DNA from: Cristatella mucedo
Taxonomy: Eukaryota > Bryozoa > Phylactolaemata > Cristatellidae
DNA length: 64,000 nt
Assembly: GCA_009760855.2 (NCBI GenBank)
Contig: WPIO01000006.1
Location: 12,883,501-12,947,500 of the forward strand
Reading direction: 5' to 3'
Shown: one piece after another, positions 1 through 12,889 of the stretch
How positions within the stretch are numbered: position 1 is the stretch's first letter
How the letters are laid out: each line of letters starts with the position of its first letter
Position numbers and translations under genes: made by a program
The notes under the pieces: generated by a model
Told to the model about the DNA's origin: nothing
Seen by the model: only the letters and a program-made list of their open reading frames with translations
The model's database searches: none

Positions 1-2034
1 AATCTACTAATTTGCACACGTAGTCACACCATCACTATCAAAGTTGAAGTTGAGCATTGAATTGTATGTTCAATTTGGAAATAGAGGTGGCCAGGCTTTT
101 GATCATCGTTATGTAATTACACAAGTAAACGCTGTGTAGATTATCTGTCATCGGAATGGAAACAGATGAAGAGCCTGACAGGGATAGTCTCTCTGCGACG
201 GCCTGTCGGTCGCCGAGTCATTTCCGCAGAGCCTCTGCATAGCTACATGCTTAAATGCATTGTCGTCTTTAATTTTCAAATTAAATATCGTGCTCGTAAA
301 TCTTTCGCGGGCACAAGTTAGCATGTTTTTTATGTGCCTCTCATAAAAAATATGCCCACTGGCTGCATTCAGAAAGAGCTACATGCTCCCGAAACTTTCA
401 TGAATCGTGCTTAATTTATTAAGTCAATATGACTTGGCACATTCCTTATTTGAAACGACCTTGGTTGAACCAAATGCACAGAGCTGATCAAACGCTCGCA
501 AACGTTATGCTGCTCGTGCATAGTTGCAAGTGTTCAAAAAGGGTGCCAGTGGATGTGATACTGACGGCAAGATGCCCGTCGATCGACCTCGTTCCACAAT
601 TGCCATTGGGGGTTGACGTTGGTAAATTGGCTCTTGCCTGTCCACAACCGTCAGAGGAAGGTAACCGCCACGCTCGGATCAATCGGATGTTCTAAAAAAA
701 AATACTTTGTCGGCCGGCGTGTTTTGAGTCGTTTCGGTGATGGAAAATATACGCCAGTCCACGTAGTGTCATCGCACTTGGGACTCCAGACATTCTGAAG
801 GAGGTCTACATAACCGCCCGGTGCCTGGTATGCGATTCGAGACTCGCCGTTACGCAGAGAACATTGGTTGGTTGGTTGGGTCTTGAAAGAAGGCCAGCCC
901 TCTGGCACCAGCACGTCGGCTTTCCTCGCTCCCGGCCGGCGGGCGTCGAAGTAGCCAAAAGAGCTTAACGTCAGCTCTAGAAACGGGTAAACAACGGAAA
1001 CTTAGAGGGAACATTTCGAGTGGACAGCTAGTCGTAGACGTGGATACTCACGAGCTCGGGATGGAGGCAGGCTAACGGCCGACTTTGGTGGGAGAGACTT
1101 TGTAGCTTTCCATGGTAATTCTACTAGTCACCCGACGCCGGCAGCCGGGCTCCCTTAACTACTGTTCTCGGCACTCTATCAAAGAGTGAAATTGGGAACT
1201 GACTTCAGGTGCAAAATAAATTAGAGGGCTTCACTGACAAGCACACTCTGTAAAGCCCCTTCCTGACTTGGTAAAACCGGAAGAGATCAGCTGATCAATC
1301 AGCTAGATATTGGCAGCGTCCGAAGAAATTACAAAACCGATTGCTACCGTCGAGTAGTTAGCACACTCGAGTAGAGGAGCACTCTCCCCCATCGACGATT
1401 GGTCGGCCAGGGCAAGGTCCCAATTCTTCTTGCTTTGAAAAATCGTTGCTGCTTTGCTGGATGCTGCCAGCCAGGAGCTGCACGGTACGTGGGTGCATGA
1501 AGCCCAGTGGTCATTCTCTATACGAGGCTTCGCGAGTACAAGGTTTCAGGCTACCGGGTCTTGCACACTCCATAGGTTGCATACTCTGCTGTGAGAAACT
1601 GGTGCTGGCTGTAAGGGCTACTTGCCATTCTGAACACTAATTATTGTTCACTGAATACCATTAGCTAAGAAGTATGGATATGCTAGTATGAGTTTCAGAG
1701 GCTATGCAGCCTTATGCACAGGTATGTAAATATGTATCCATATAGTGCCAGCATATATGTACAAATATATGTGTATACTCTCTGTATGCACTGTAAATAT
1801 ATATCTGGAGGAACCTTTTTCCTGTGGATGCTCTACCACAGCTTATTCTGTATATCAGTCAATGTCAATCGCAGATTGTGCAAAAATATGTCACAAATAT
1901 AGGGATGAGATGAACGGTGCGCACATCGTTTCCAAAATTCACCAAAGTGAACCTTTCAGGCTTGCGACAAGCCATCAAATAGCTAGCATATGGCAAATGA
2001 CCAACCTGATTTTCATGTGAAGAGAGAATGCAAG
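1..2034. other. No gene or repeat recognised
   Basis: Only short scattered reading frames on both strands, none protein-like. AT-rich short runs near 1700-1800 (ATATGTA-type). No splice-bounded exon found. Confidence 0.6.
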
Positions 2035-2115
2035 AAGCTGGTTGCATGCAGGATTTGAACACGACTGTACTGATTCTGGAGCACCCTGGAAGGTAGTAGC
2101 CAAATCTGCACGATC
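2035..2115 (-). mobile_element. SINE-2 tRNA-like head fragment
   Basis: On the minus strand a B box GTTCAAATCCTGC is preceded by gggtgctcc, matching the SINE-2 head at 33.0 kb. The body is not recognisable. Confidence 0.5.
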
Positions 2116-2769
2116 TCCGAGGGTAAAGACGATTGCAAGCAAACGTGGATCATATGTGACGGGTGTGAGAGGACGCGAAAATATAGTGTTTGCCGGATGT
2201 CCGTGAGACCCAGGTAGGAGGTCCGGATCAGCAAACGAGAGACAGCAGCTCAGCTGAGCACTCGAGTTTGCCTACAGCTTATCGGAGCACCGAGCAGCAC
2301 TGGAGAAGCCGTGCCGTTAGTATAGCATCATGGGATTTAGGTCTGAATCAAGCAAACCGGTTAGGCACCGGGTGGGTGGCTGCCTGACAGGCTTTTTAGA
2401 GGCTCGGGCTCGCTTTCAAGCGATGGTTCCATGCCCGGGCGGCTATTGAAGCGAGAACTGGGATTTTCTGCTCGGTTACTGCAAGGTGACCTCGGGGTAA
2501 GCTGACGGCCAGAGCAAAAGCATTAGAGAAGCAGTATGTCGTCCTCCTGCAGGTTCAAAGAGCTCTGAGATATTGAGCCACTCCTTTTAAAATGCTGTAG
2601 AATCTGAATATGCAACATCTTTGATACAAGTGCGTTAAAAGGATGTCGTCGTGACGATCTGGGGCACCGACATTGGGCCGAAGAAGCCGGTCCTGAAGAA
2701 GACCCGAAATTTCGACTAGCGAGACCTTCCTATGCGAGACTTTCCTATATTTCCTATACTATTCCCTTT

Positions 2770-3265
2770 TGGCTGGGCTACCAAAAAAAGCCACTAGGCC
2801 ACTGCTAATAGCTATGAATACGGTTGCAAGGCTAGTTTTTAAGTCCTAAAGGTTTGACCACGTGTCTCCTATGCTAAAAGAGCTAGGACGGCTGCCGGTT
2901 GATCAACGTATAGAGAGCAAAGTTCTTACGCTGACCCACAAGGCCCGCCACGGCTTGGCTCCTCCATACCTAGCTGAACTGCTGCACCAGTTTCAGCCTC
3001 CTCGTGCCCTCAGGTCTTGTATGGCCAATAAATGAGTTGTTCCAGTCCTCCGCTTAAAGACCGTTGTCGACAGAAGCTTTCGCTCTGCAGATCCTAGACT
3101 GTGGAGCTCGCTTCCACGGTTCTTACGCAACGACAACTACTCTCCTGCTGCCGACAATGGCTCATCCTTTCCAGCAGCCCTGAGCTGCTACTTCCACGCC
3201 ACTCACTACCTCAACTGCTCTCCTGAATCTGCTATGCTTCCCACTTTTTCTCTGTTGTCCCTTGA
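2770..3265 (+). mobile_element. LINE-b ORF2 3' end
   Basis: In shifting frames: KELGRLPVDQRIESKVLTLT, HKARHGLAPPYLAELL, then LRLKTVVDRSFRSADPRLWS and NCSPESAMLPTFSLLS. This C-terminus (VPxLRLKT-VGDRSF-S-GPRLWN-LP) differs from L2-a and also occurs at 11, 33.6, 34.9 and 37.5 kb. Inactive. Confidence 0.85.
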
Positions 3266-3269
3266 ATCT

Positions 3270-5349
3270 TCGAAACCTTGATAGACCTATCTAAAAGGAA
3301 TGACTCAATAGCCACTCTGGAAAATTGTCAGCACTAAAGAAATCATGGCCCCCTCTAGTTGTGATAGCTCTCCCCTCTGGAGACATAACTTAAAGAGCTG
3401 CTTGTTGAAGGCGAGATGCCGAGAAGTCACTGCAGCTGCTATGCAAGATGGGGGGGGGGGTCCCCATGGAGCTAAGTAACCACTGCTATAGGCTATCGGG
3501 CTTACATGGTCCCCTCAGGTGGATGTATCCGATAACCTTGCAAGGCTGCAACTTCCGGGTAGGCCTTTGGGGGGGGGGCCCAAAGCTCACTTAGCCCCCA
3601 CTGTGCATGGGCTCACTTGCCAACCAGTCTCCCTCTCTGTAGCCATGCCCGCACTATGCCAGTTAACCTGCAGCCCCATGGCAGCAGCAATAGCAGCTTT
3701 GGCAGGCCCCCGAGCGATTCGCCTACAAACTGATGCTGCTCTAGTAGCAGTCGACTTCAGAAGTAAAGCCATGCATCTGTCTTGTTTACATAGGATCAGC
3801 AATCTTGTTGCGGCTCCGAACACTCAGCGAGACCGACCTGATGGCCAACTTGACCCTTATCAAGGACAGCCAAAAGCATTCGAAAAGCCAAGGCAGCTGT
3901 CACCTGAAGATTGCGACTAGTAAAGGCAGCTTGGCTGGTTGGACAATTGGTGGATCTGTAACAGTATCCAGGTAAGAAGAGCCGGCTCATCATAGCAGGG
4001 TATCACACCATGTTAATGTGGCGTTGATGGAATTTGATTCGTGAAAGTGCATTTGACATATATCACTCTGGGGATCAGTGGATTAAAGTCGGATTAGAAG
4101 TGAAGTGATTCCCAAAGTGACTGAGAAGTGGGTGTCCATGAAATTCGTGGCGCGGCCCTAGGTTATGGCATGCAAGTGATACAGTGTATCTCAAATACAC
4201 CCCCACTTGGTGAATAGCATTACGAGGAAAATGTGTCGTGCCAGCCATGGCAGTTTATTCATTCACCTTAGATCTAGGAGCCACTATCAGCTCGTCAATT
4301 TTGAAAGTTGCAGTTTCTCGTTTCTGGCTTGCTGTACGTTGATCTCTTGTATGCAGAAATCTTAATATTTTCCTACGGTGGCAAAATAGCAAGCAAGAGA
4401 AACCGTAGCAACCACCAACATTTCATGACATTTTCATGTATATTTGCTGATCAAACCGCCAGATTTAAGCTTTGAGATCAAGCCAAGGCACTATAGGAAC
4501 TGCCAATCAGCACCTGAGCTAGGGTTTGCTAATTGTTGTCAACTTCCTTTGCCACAATAACTCAGATCGAAGCAGCCGGGTAGCACAATGGAGCCGGCTA
4601 TTTTAAGCAACCCATAGACCGATAATCCCCAGGGCAACGGTCCAAGGCTGCTGCCCTGCAGAGAGCTCACCAGATTCCAGTTATTTTATTTCCCGGGTGA
4701 CCTTTCTGACAGGAACCGGCAGAGCATTGCTCATCATTTTGAAATCGGCTGGCGCCTGCTCGTGCATAAGCATCCATTAGCCGACCGGGAGCCAGGGTAG
4801 CAAAGGCAGCTGCAGTGGTTTGGCGAAGGGAGCAGCTGGCGGCAATAATTTCGAGCTGGCCTCCTCGACTGGCATCAAGGCAGGTGCCTGTCCGGTGGCT
4901 GGCGCTTCTTCGGAAGCCGAGCAGCTGGCGCCAGAACTCGGCTGCCTGGCATCACCTCGACCCCCTCCCATTGTGCAGCCGTTTGGGAGGAGCTGACTCA
5001 TCAGCTTTCACCCATCCTCCTGGTGGCCAAGCAGTTTTGGTTACCAGCGATCAAGCTTGCTGCTACCTCAGGGTCACTAGTGCCAAGGATATTTGCTGAC
5101 ACCGTGACGACATTCTTTCTTTCTCTAGCAAGCACGAGTCATCCCACTCGCGGGGTTGAGTACATTCTCTTCTATTGATGACTTCGGTGGCATAGGCAGA
5201 GCAGGACAGTGGTGCCTGCTCTGCCTGAAGCTTGATGCTGGTCGTTTTCGCATGATCTAAATCATGAAACCGCAGAACCGAGCTTGTGACCTGATCAGGG
5301 CAGGCTTTTGCTAGTCGGGACACTTAAGTGATGACCTCAGAAAAATTAC
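3270..5349. other. No gene recognised; two G runs
   Basis: G runs of about 10 at 3450 and 3569. Short frames at 3519 (plus) and 4777 (minus) have no recognisable motifs. Confidence 0.6.
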
Positions 5350-6235
5350 ATAAGGACAAATCACAAAGACCCACCAAATGCTGTAACAAACAGGTGCGTT
5401 TTAAGCTTCATCTCAGGGGATGTTGTGACCTGCATCGGCAGTGAGTTCTAGGCTTTGGGGGCATGTGAACTAAAAGAACGGTCTCCAACGGTTTTGAGGT
5501 TCGTACGAGGTATAGCTAGACGATTCGAGTCAGAGCAGCTGGCTCGAGTAAGAATAGCTGGCTTCTTTGCCTGGTGGGAGAGTAGTTCTAATAGGTAGGC
5601 TGGAGCCAGAGAATAAAGGTACCCAAAAGTGAGTGACAGAACCTTGAAGTCGTTACTCTGCTTCATTGGGAGCCGGTGCAGATCGGTGAGAAGTGGTGTG
5701 ATGTGGCCATTGCAAGGCTCATGACAGACGAGCCTAGCTGCAGAGTTTTGCACCAACTGTAAGCGCCTGATTGCAGAGGCCGGTAGACCAGCAAGCAGCA
5801 AGTTACAGAAGTCGAGATGGATGTCACAAATGCATGGACCAATTTGGTTGTAGTATCCCTGTCTAAGCATGCCCAAATTTTGCCAATGTTATGTAGCTGA
5901 AAGTAGGCAGACTTGACTGTGGGGCTGATGTGGTCGTCTAATGAAAGGTCACTTTGGAACAGGACAAGTAGATTACATGCAGATTCAACAGGAGCTATGC
6001 TGGCAGAGCCAATTTTGAGTGGCAGGTTTTCCAATTTCTGAATCACTTTTGGTTTGCCCATAACTAGTAAGTTGGTTTTGTCGTCATTCAATTTAAGAAA
6101 GTTTGCAGCCATCCATGTACGGATGTCATCAATACCCGCAGTAAGGATGTGTAGTGTCATGTACATAAAAGTTAAAGCCTAGATTATGCTTGGCAATCAC
6201 ATCGGCAAGAGGGGTACTCTCTGCGGAACTGTCAA
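5350..6235 (-). mobile_element. L2-a LINE fragment: reverse transcriptase region to near the C-terminus
   Basis: Read on the minus strand it starts around TPLADVIAKHNLGFNFY, where the catalytic YxDD box has decayed, then IRTWMAANFLKLNDDKTNLL, the LQLHNI...CLDRDTTTKLVHAF block and the C-terminal TVGDRSFSSHAPKA. Several frameshifts make it non-functional. This is the most 5' L2-a copy in the window and ties the 3'-end copies elsewhere to a LINE reverse transcriptase. Confidence 0.85.
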
Positions 6236-7115
6236 AATCCTACCAGCAGCAGTGCATCTACATGTCCAATAAGCAAACAGAACTTTGGTTAACAAATCTT
6301 TTGTTGATTATTAATAACATTTAAATATTATTGAATTAGGTGCCATGAGCGCATTTTAGCGTTATCAGGTAATGACTATTGGTAAACAACTGTTTCAACA
6401 GATGCAGCAACCACTGTTGCGTCTGCTTGTTACGGTCGACTTTCAGCTCGGCATAGAAATCCGACTGGGCATGGGTCTTAAATAAGCAAATGCTAAGTTC
6501 GTAAAGGGATCGTGACATTGTTATCAATTCGTTCTTAACCGCTTGTGTAAATGTATATATAACCAGTGCTAAAACTTATTGGAAATTTAGAACGATGTTT
6601 CTGTGGGTTGAGCAGTATCCATGCCGAGCAGCACTTGACGAAGCAAGCGCACGTGGCAAGAGGGGGCCACGCCCCCTGCGGGTCGACCCCAATTGTCAAT
6701 TGGCTTGCCCTTCATCACGTCCCTTCAGGCTTCCCTACGCACCAAGTTCAAGGTCTATCCCCCTTCCGTCTTTGCTTTATCCTGGCCATGCACCCGAGCT
6801 GTCCGTACAGCTCAGCATGACCTGTCTGCTGAGGGGTGGGGTGCTGGTGGATTAACGGGATGTCATTCTCATGAACGTTATCATATAATGTTGCGCACTG
6901 TGCCTTTCCCTGGCCTTTGCACTAGCACCGCCCAGAGGGGCATCCACCACTCCTTTGTACCTCACTGAAAACACTCCCCCCCCCCCCCGACAATCTGGCT
7001 GGAGCCTGCTGCCGGTCTGCAGGGCACATCCCTCGAGCCAATAGGTGGGACTGCACGAACAGAGAGGCCATACGTGAGGGCGCACTCATGCGCATGGGGC
7101 TCGCGCTCACATGCA

Positions 7116-7119
<4 letters not shown>

Positions 7120-7158
<39 letters not shown>
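7120..7158. repeat. (CA)n microsatellite
   Basis: About 19 pure units after a cgcatgcgcac-rich stretch. Confidence 0.97.
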
Positions 7159-7160
<2 letters not shown>

Positions 7161-7589
7161 CTGCCGACATGCAAGGCTCAAGCAAGATCGAGGCTCGTCC
7201 CTCCCCTTGAAATTCCATTTAAACGATTTTCTGGCCATGCCCGAGACAGAGGCAGCCATGTAGCCATGGCACTCGCCTGCTGTTGCAACGATGCACCATC
7301 TAACAGTGGCATGCTTGGCATTTGCCCTTTTATCGAGAAATAGGTAAGCCTCTATATTTCGTAATAAAGTATTCCCTCTCTTAAGCCTGTATTCCTTCTG
7401 ATGACGAATTCGAGGTGCTATGGCAGAGACCAGAATCCATCTGGTATCCTAGCAACGGTCCAACCTTTCAGCAGGATTGTCATTCTCAACATGCCACTGC
7501 CTACAATGCTACACTCGAATGACAACAAAGCTTGCTAGTCACACGAACAGGAATTGCATACATATACGATTTATTAAAAATATCTAATA

Positions 7590-7748
7590 GGCTTGTGCAG
7601 CGCTGCCGTAAGAGAACTGAATCTCTATCCAGGCGCTTCACATATGCCGCATGGCTCAAGCCCAAGAGCTCGGTCGTCAAAGGCGTGCACCTTGACCTCG
7701 GTCAAAAAGGCAAGTACCTTAAACCCTGGGCCAAACCAGGGTGGCATA
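7590..7748 (-). mobile_element. SINE-1 copy
   Basis: Reverse strand holds, from the plus-strand left, gtaagagaactgaatctcta, ccaggcgcttcacatatgcc, ggctcaagcccaagagctcg (B box) and ccctgggccaaaccaggg (A box). The long reading frames across it are artefacts. Confidence 0.9.
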
Positions 7749-9091
7749 AAGAGAGTCAACCAGGCTGAGAGCAGACGGCAGCTGTGGCTGATCCTGATCC
7801 AGTCTCTGCCGTGGCTGCAGCCCTGGCCTCCAGTCGATGTAGCTATCCAGCCAACCGTTACACTATTTATTCTTCGAGCAAAGATCAAACCACAATGCTG
7901 GCTGCTAAAGCTCATTTTACTAGTCGACATCACAGGATTTCGCATAGGCTGCAAAGGAAAGATGCCCTTCAGATGGCAACTGCTCGGGTCGTTAGCTACC
8001 GGTGACTGAGAGGGTTTAGTGAGTGTGCTTTGTTGGCCACTGCAAACGTAGCAAACGGTATTTCGGGCTATGCAGAAAATCCAATTTCACCAATGGGTAT
8101 ATCATTTGATAAACAAGTTATGGGTTATGCTGGTGGTAAGGCAAATTAGCATGATCTTGGGTAGGCTTCTTAGAACAGTGGCCACAAAGGGCACACTGTT
8201 TCTCTTTTGACCACGGTCGTCATGCACCTAATTTAAGTATGATCCAATAACCAACTGTGGCATTTCAATTAAAATAACAATTTATTGATCAGTGTATTTA
8301 TCACCTTAATGTATTTAGACAGCACACTGAGATAGTCAACATGAAACTGTGGCTACTGATTCCTCGATTTAAGCAAAAGTTTTAGTACAAATGAGCACCG
8401 ACATAGCCTTCTTTGTAGCAAAAAACTCAGCTGGTCACTGAGAAGCAGCAGTGTACGTCGATGCCCATGGCTCGCCTCAACAGTGGTCAAACGTGGTGTG
8501 AAACATCTTTGAATAGTTTCCAGACCATCGTATTAACCTGCTTGTGTGCCGGGCACCGGAATGTCAGCCCGCCAGTGACCACGCTCACGGTTTAAGTGAC
8601 AGAGCACATAGGCAGCAGCAGCAGCTTGAGCTGTCCAGCAGGTCACAGATGCAGACGTGCATGTCGTGTACTTTTCGTCAATCTGAGACATCGGTAGAGC
8701 ACACTAGCAGCTGTGGTGGTGTGCTCCACCCTTCGATCTGGTGATCGCCTCTCAAGAGTCAACTCGGCATTCTCTCAGCGAGCCCTGCCCAGCTAAGCGG
8801 CTTGTCCTTGGTGAGGCGTCGTCTTTTACAAAAGGTTCTCTGCGTTCTTTCTACTCTGCCATTTTGCTTCATCATCGTAACGGGTTTTCTAACTGCAAGA
8901 TTAGGAAAATTATCCTAGCTGCTAGTTTGAAGGAAATAAAGTGCCCTAGATTCTAATGAGCAGCAACTCTTTTATCGTTTCAAGCTTTTTGCGTAGCCTG
9001 CTTTACAATGTGGTCTACTGTATCAAGTCCTCAAATTCATTTCGGAAGTCCATGACTTATGAAAATGAAAAATAAATCTATAATAATTGCA

Positions 9092-9180
9092 AGAAGTCTT
9101 GTGCATAGTGCCCCAAGAGAACCTAATCTATATCCAGGTGCTTTGCTACAGCTCTCTGCATGAGGAGCGATAGCCAAGAA
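9092..9180 (-). mobile_element. SINE-1 3' fragment
   Basis: Reverse of the tail: tagtgccccaagagaaccta then tctatatccaggtgctttgc. No A/B boxes left. Confidence 0.75.
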
Positions 9181-9336
9181 CTAAGGACAAGCATGCAAAA
9201 GCATATCCCAGCGCCCAGACAAATATTTGGAAACACAGGCATAAGGTTTGTAAGCTTCGTGGTTAGTAAACAACACTGCAAATATTTTGGGCAGGTAAGC
9301 ATGTAAATCACGAAGGCAAAAAAAGACAAGTTGCCG

Positions 9337-9495
9337 AGCTGGATTGGTCCAGCGGTTAAGGCACTCGCCCCGGCCAAGGTCTGGCTGAGGTCGTGGGCTC
9401 GAGCACCGAGGCATATGTAAAGCACCTGAATAGAGATTAAGTTCTCTTGGAGGTGCTATACAAATGAATTGTATTTATATCTATTTATTTATATT
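9337..9495 (+). mobile_element. SINE-1 full copy
   Basis: TGGTCCAGCGGTTAAGGCAC, GGTCGTGGGCTCGAGCACC, then gtaaagcacctgaatagaga and ttctcttggaggtgctatac followed by a TTTATAT tail. Nearly full length. Confidence 0.92.
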
Positions 9496-9807
9496 TACAA
9501 GTTCGCTGAGTGCAGCGGAAAAAGCCGAGCCAGGATAGTCGCATTGTTAGCTGATACTTGAGTGCAGAGATATCAATCACGATATCAATAAGCCCAATCA
9601 AATAAATGGCCTCAAATGGCAGCAGAGATGAGGCAGAGGATTCAAATGAAACACTTAGATGGATGGAGAGAGAAAGAAACTGATAGATGGAGAGAGAAAC
9701 GACAAGAGGAAAGGAGAAGAGAACAGAGTGTGTGTGGGCACGTGCATCCCTGTGGGCATGCATGTGCTCGTGTGTGTGCGCACATGCGGGTGTGCATGCA
9801 CACACTC

Positions 9808-9849
9808 GTGCTAGCACTAATGTGGAGGGCACATGTGCTAGCACTAATG
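9808..9849. repeat. Short direct repeat containing a palindrome
   Basis: gtgctagcactaatg twice, 27 bases apart; GTGCTAGCAC is a perfect palindrome. Confidence 0.85.
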
Positions 9850-10190
9850 AGCAGAGACCTAGGAGTGGTCATAGAAAGGTCATTGAGCTGCCAGCCATTG
9901 AGAAAAGTTTGCCACTTGGGCACAGTAAGCCTCAGCTTCTGCTGGGCCTCTTGTTTGACTTTCGGGCAGTCCGAGCTGTTTTTGTTCACATCTTGGCTCC
10001 ATCACTGCTCAGCCCCACTTACGTCGAGGCAGGCAAAATGAGGTATTTAGTGTACTAGCGTTGTGGGAAGAGGTGCTATTAATGATGGAAGGAATCCCGG
10101 GAGCAGAGAGAGTGGTTGGGTTTATTCTAGCCGATTGGTAGGTACTGCACGGCTGCCCTGAATAGTTCAGTTCATAGAAGCATGGCTCAC

Positions 10191-10290
10191 CTGTAGGGCC
10201 TACTGGTTCGTTGTTCATACTCCATACACAGAACCCTTGTCGGCAGAGTGTCAAGCAGTTCGTGCACTCACCGATGCTGATCAGGTTGTC
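10191..10290 (-). CDS. Candidate small exon with PSI-like cysteine pattern
   Basis: On the minus strand, 100 bases lie between an acceptor (cactaaGCAG) and a good donor (ACAG|GTGAGC). The frame reads DNLISIGECTNCLTLCRQGF then CVWSMNNEPVGPT. C-x2-C-L-x7-C-x-W resembles the PSI fold of plexins, semaphorins and attractin-like proteins, but the usual Cys after the Trp is Ser. No neighbouring exon was found, so this may be chance or a fossil. Confidence 0.25.
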
Positions 10291-10712
10291 CTGCTTAGTG
10301 GCTGGCTGATTGGCTGAGGACTGACGTCTGTTCATGTGGCGAACCGCACCCAAAGCTGGCTGCCTGCAGCCACTACCCTACTCCTGCTGCTGATGCTGGA
10401 CGCAGGAAGTTGGAGTCCAGCGACAGTGGCGGCTGCAGCAGCAGCAGGCCATGGGCTGTCGGCACTCCTCGGCAAGGAAGATAAGGTGAGTCGCGTCATC
10501 ATGTAAGGGAAAGAGGGTATGGAAGAGACCGACCTTGGTATCAGCCGACGACGGCTAGCCAAGGAACGCCCTTACCTCGACATTTCTGCCGGCCACCGAC
10601 TTCTAGTTAAGCCTGTTCTAGTTGTTCTAGTTGAGCGGCAGGTTGGAGGAAGATGGCAGCAGGTGTGGGGCCTTTTGTCGATTGCTGCATGGCTCAGTCC
10701 CTGTGCCCCCAG

Positions 10713-10826
10713 CAGCCGTGGCAGCGGCACCAGCCGTGGCAGAAGCACCAGCCGTGGCAGCAGCAGCCTTGGCAGTAGCAGCCTTGGCAGTAGCAGCCTT
10801 GGCAGTAGCAGCCTTGGCAGCAGCAG
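10713..10826. repeat. 15-18 bp minisatellite, about seven units
   Basis: Units cagccgtggcagcggcac, cagccgtggcagaagcac, then cagccttggcagtag three to four times, ending in a CAG/CTG-rich stretch. Ala-rich frames on both strands are artefacts of this repeat. Confidence 0.88.
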
Positions 10827-10869
10827 CTGCTGCTGCAGCAGCCATGGCCGCAACTGCTGCTGAACCAAA

Positions 10870-11315
10870 TCACAGGCCAGGTAATGTAATGTATCTCTGT
10901 CAGTAACTCCACAAAGTCATAAAGACCATGTGGGTGTTACGCAGGAGAGTTTTGTATAGCACGCTCACAGCCTAAGAGGCTTTCGGTACGCATTCGGTAG
11001 CCAACAGACTTTGTCTCACACAACAGAGAGAAAGTGGGAAGCATAGCAGAGTTAGGAGAGCAGTTGAGGTAGTGAGTAGCATAGAAGTAGCAGTTCAGGA
11101 CCGCTGAAAAAGATGTGCCATAGTCGGCAGTTGGAGAGTAGATGTCGTTGCTTAAGAATTGTGGAAGCAAGTTCCACAGTCTAGGACCTGCAGAGCTAAA
11201 GCTTCTGTCGCCAACTGTCTTTAAGCGGAGGAATGGGACAGCTAACTTATTGTCCACACAGGACCTGAGGGCGCGAACAGGCTGAAACTGATGCAGCAGT
11301 TCAGCTAGGTACGAC
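10870..11315 (-). mobile_element. LINE-b 3' end
   Basis: The plus strand starts with gtaatgtaatgtatctctgt (the reverse of the element's ATTAC-repeat tail), then 3' UTR, then on the minus strand LRLKTVGDRSFSSAGPRLWN and YLNCSPNSAMLPTFSLL. Truncated in the QFQPVRALRSC region. Confidence 0.88.
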
Positions 11316-11319
11316 TGAC

Positions 11320-12679
11320 GAAAGCCGTCTGCTTTGCCAGTCTTTGTCGGACCATCTGGTTTTGCTTACGGAGCAGCAGCAGCAGCGTGAAGCAGAGCGT
11401 TTGAGGTGCCTACTTTACGTACACCAGGGTGAGCTTTTGTCAGCGAGCCCCATGTGTCCAGATGAGGGGCAGCAGGCAACACTGCCTATTTCTATGCCTG
11501 TGCCTTATGGAAAAATGCAACTCAACAACATTGGATCACTGCAACTTGCTTGGGCAAATTAGTGTCTCTGAATGTCACCGTGACAACATGTAATGAATAG
11601 TGGCACGGCCTCTAACACTGTTGGCAGCAGCACGAGTACCTCGACCGTAGGCTTGTCGTCCAGCAGGCTGGGCACAATTTGGTCTTTCGTTCTTCTGTCC
11701 TTTTTATGTATTTGCCATTCGATGCCATTCGGTCCTTGCGGTTCAGAATGTGTCAACTTATTTCAGGTCACAGTGTGTACAGTATCATAGGAAGTCTAGT
11801 GGCACAGTGTGTACAGTATCATAGGAAGTCTAGTGGCATACATGTATCATAAATTATTGCTGTTCCCCAGCACGTAAGGAGCATTTGTACTGTTGTGATT
11901 CATGCAACACAAAGAATCTGGCAGATTTTGAGTTGCCCTGGGCCTAGAACCAAAGGTGGTGCCACCGTGCAGTGACAGAGGTGTGACACACAGTTTTACC
12001 GATTGAGGGGGCTCTTCGGCGATTCGCTACACCACACATGCCACATGAACGAATGCAGCTGTGGTGTTGGCAGCGTAATTCAATGCTTTTAGCTGAGCCA
12101 AGTTTCGCACCAGCATTATGACCACGGGCTGATCAGGCCTTGACCTTGCTAGGATCAACCAATCACGGGAAGCTGGCTGTGAGACCGCTCGGTGTCTCCC
12201 CCAGCCTGGGCATTGTTAGCCTCTATTTGTCGAGGGCGTGGCAAAAGCATCTGGGGTGGTTATACTGGATGAATGATGAAGCCAGGCCAGGTCTGTCCCC
12301 CCTCCCCCCTACTAGATCCTACTGTCTGTAGGTTATTATGCCTTTGTCTGTGCTTTGCACTGTCCCGAAGTGGATGGGAAAGCTGCCAGGTGTTTTCCAA
12401 GCAGGGCTTGGTAATGCTCCTTGGCAAGTGTATGAGTATGTGGCCGGACCAATGGGTGGCTGATGGTGGCAGACTCAGGTTCCTACCATCCTAAACTACT
12501 TTTCAATTGGCTATTTTTGCCGGCTAGGCTCAAGTGGCATGAATAATAAATAACTCAAGGCTTGCTGACTGACAGTTTGCTGCTTTTTCCCCTGTTGAAG
12601 AAGTGATGGCTGTAGTAGCAGCTGAGCAGCTTCTGCGACAAAAGAGAGCCACTTCCACTGCTTCACCAAACCCAGGCAC
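11320..12679. other. No gene recognised
   Basis: Contains the 34 bp duplication at 11769. Short frames have no family motifs. Confidence 0.55.
11769..11836. repeat. 34 bp perfect tandem duplication
   Basis: cacagtgtgtacagtatcat plus aggaagtctagtgg, twice without change. No gene is disrupted. Confidence 0.97.
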
Positions 12680-12858
12680 AGAAAGGGCCTCGCTAGCTCA
12701 GGAGGTAAAGGGCTCGCTCTTCACGACCAAGGGGGTCGTGCGTTCGGAGCCTGCAGTGGTCGATCTTTCTTTATTGCCAACTGCAAGCGATGGTGATGGT
12801 CGTTAAGGCTCTTCTGCCACTCTACAAATGAGGCTGTTAAATCAGCTGGCATCTCTAG
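12680..12858 (+). mobile_element. SINE-2 copy
   Basis: tRNA-derived head: TAGCTCAGGAGGTAAAGGG (A box) and GTCGTGCGTTCGGAGCCTGC (B box), then a body ttattgccaactgcaagcga and a tail cgttaaggctcttctgccac, tacaaatgaggctgttaaat. A second copy follows in the same direction at 12.93 kb. Confidence 0.85.
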
Positions 12859-12889
12859 CAATTAAAGTGAGAGAAAGTCTGTCGAGCCA

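Larger units (their letters stand above)
6240..9090. other. Non-coding apart from SINE-1 and (CA)n
   Basis: C13 at 6976-6988 followed by GA. The remaining frames overlap the SINE-1 or simple repeats. 7950-9090 shows nothing recognisable. Confidence 0.6.
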
